Source of the DNA: an uncultured Solirubrobacteraceae bacterium
GTDB taxonomy: Bacteria > Actinomycetota > Thermoleophilia > Solirubrobacterales > Solirubrobacteraceae
Assembly: GCA_902806215.1 (NCBI GenBank)
Contig: CADCVT010000457.1
Location: 1 to 5,321 of the forward strand
DNA length: 5,321 nucleotides
Reading direction: 5' to 3'
Shown here: piece by piece, positions 4,721 to 5,321 of the stretch
Layout: every line of letters begins with the position of its first letter
How positions within the stretch are numbered: position 1 is the stretch's first letter
Program-made: the position numbers and the translations under genes
Notes under the pieces: model-generated
What the model was told of the DNA's origin: nothing
Seen by the model: the letters and a program-made list of their open reading frames with translations, nothing else
Database searches by the model: none

Positions 4721-5321
4721 TCAGAGGCGCTCCCGCCACCGGACCGCCGCGGACGCGACGTCGGTGAGCGCCTCGGCGAGGCGCTGGTTGTCGTGGGTGG
4801 CACGCGCGGTCGCGAGCGCCTTCAGCGCTGCCGCGAGCGGGGCGGGACCAACCGGCCCCGTGCCGTCGCGGAGAGCTGCGATCTCTGTGGTCGTGAGCTT
4901 GCGCCCGCCGGAGACGGCCGCCTCGATCTCGGCCGCGCGACGCTCGGCCTCGTCGGCACGGGCGAGCGCGCGGTCACGATCACGGCCGGCACGGGCGACG
5001 TCCGCGCGACGGGCCGCCGCCGCGGACTCCGCGGCACGCGCCTGACGCTCGGCGAGCGAGGCACGGGCCTCCGCGGCCGCGACACGCGTCGCGGCCTCGT
5101 CGGCTCCATGCCCGTTGCCGTTGCCGTTGCCGTTCCCGTTGACGAGCACCGCCGGCGCGACCGCGACGGCGACCGCCGCGGCCTCAGCCTCGGCGAGCGC
5201 ACGCTCGGCCTCCACCGCACGCGCCTCCGCGGACGCGGCGCGACGCTCGGCCGCAGCCTCACGACGCTCCGCGGTCGCCTCGGCACGCGCAGCCACCCGC
5301 GCGACGGCCTGCTCGGCCGCC
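4721..5321 (-). CDS. Ala/Glu/Arg-rich coiled-coil protein with an Asn-Gly linker, 5' end outside window
   Basis: At least 200 residues of an open frame run to the right edge; the true start is not in the window. The visible part consists of a long helix-forming stretch (AERREAAAERRAASAEARAVEAERALAE style, with heptad-like A/E/R spacing), then a hydrophobic Ala/Val segment (AAAVAVAVAPAVLV), an (Asn-Gly)5 linker, a second coiled coil (RVAAAEARASLAERQARAAESA and on to DEAERRAAEIEAA), and a C-terminal region without strong bias (GGRKLTTTEIAALRDG to VRWRERL). Near-uniform G/C third positions support real coding. No enzymatic motif is seen; a structural, septum- or chromosome-associated, or signal-scaffold role is possible but unsupported. 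Its stop is 35 bases before the small ORF and it is oriented towards rtcB, so it may head the same operon. Confidence 0.7.
   Translation of the reverse strand, partial: AAEQAVARVAARAEATAERREAAAERRAASAEARAVEAERALAEAEAAAVAVAVAPAVLVNGNGNGNGNGHGADEAATRVAAAEARASLAERQARAAESAAAARRADVARAGRDRDRALARADEAERRAAEIEAAVSGGRKLTTTEIAALRDGTGPVGPAPLAAALKALATARATHDNQRLAEALTDVASAAVRWRERL
5111..5140. repeat. hexanucleotide tandem repeat encoding (Asn-Gly)5
   Basis: There are five six-base units, CCCGTT-GCCGTT-GCCGTT-GCCGTT-CCCGTT on the plus strand, read on the minus strand as alternating AAC and GGC/GGG codons. The repeat keeps frame, so gain or loss of units would lengthen or shorten the flexible linker between two coiled coils without breaking the gene. 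Confidence 0.85.

Noticed and set aside
3718..4767. A 349-codon plus-strand frame opposite the intein N-terminal half and rtcB start
   Set aside because: It is a shadow of the rtcB frame, with no family resemblance and no start signal.
4519..4803. N-terminal extension of RtcB by 95 residues from an upstream ATG
   Set aside because: The extension is Arg/Ala/Pro-rich with no RtcB homology and crosses the coiled-coil gene's stop and the small ORF's ribosome site. RtcB-like sequence begins at the GTG at 4518.

Overview
This is a very GC-rich bacterial window with dense gene packing, Ala/Arg/Glu-rich proteins, GTG starts, few Shine-Dalgarno sites and -10-like boxes lying directly before start codons. 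An actinobacterial genome fits, perhaps a Thermoleophilia/Solirubrobacterales-like lineage; the lineage is a guess from composition and style, since there is no rRNA or other firm marker.

Left part (1-1441): the 5' end of rlmN (23S rRNA/tRNA adenine-C2 methyltransferase) runs off the left edge on the minus strand. Twenty bases away and divergent lies an RluB-type 23S rRNA pseudouridine synthase, so two ribosomal RNA modification genes share one tiny promoter region in which two -10-like boxes overlap on opposite strands. An AroH-type chorismate mutase follows on the plus strand. It converges, with a 1-base gap, on a 57-residue hydrophobic protein of unknown function (1268-1441, minus).

Middle (1460-4518): a GNAT acetyltransferase starts 18 bases from the small membrane-protein gene and converges on rtcB; a single CTAG supplies both stop codons. 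The minus-strand rtcB gene is the main item. It encodes an RNA 3'-phosphate/5'-hydroxyl ligase interrupted by a 450-residue intein placed exactly before the active-site metal-binding cysteine (GYDIG / C...HN / CGNKAV). The intein keeps its splicing residues and carries a LAGLIDADG homing endonuclease. Removing it would give a 424-residue ligase with its cysteine and conserved histidines present, including the one expected to be guanylylated.

Right part (4515-5321): upstream of rtcB on the same strand is a 56-codon ORF with the best Shine-Dalgarno in the window. Its TGA overlaps the rtcB GTG as GTGA, suggesting translational coupling or a leader peptide. Before it lies the 3' part of a long Ala/Glu/Arg coiled-coil protein with an (Asn-Gly)5 linker, cut by the right edge. 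The coiled-coil gene, small ORF and rtcB may form one operon.

No tRNA, rRNA, CRISPR array or insertion sequence was seen. No intergenic stretch is longer than 40 bases.
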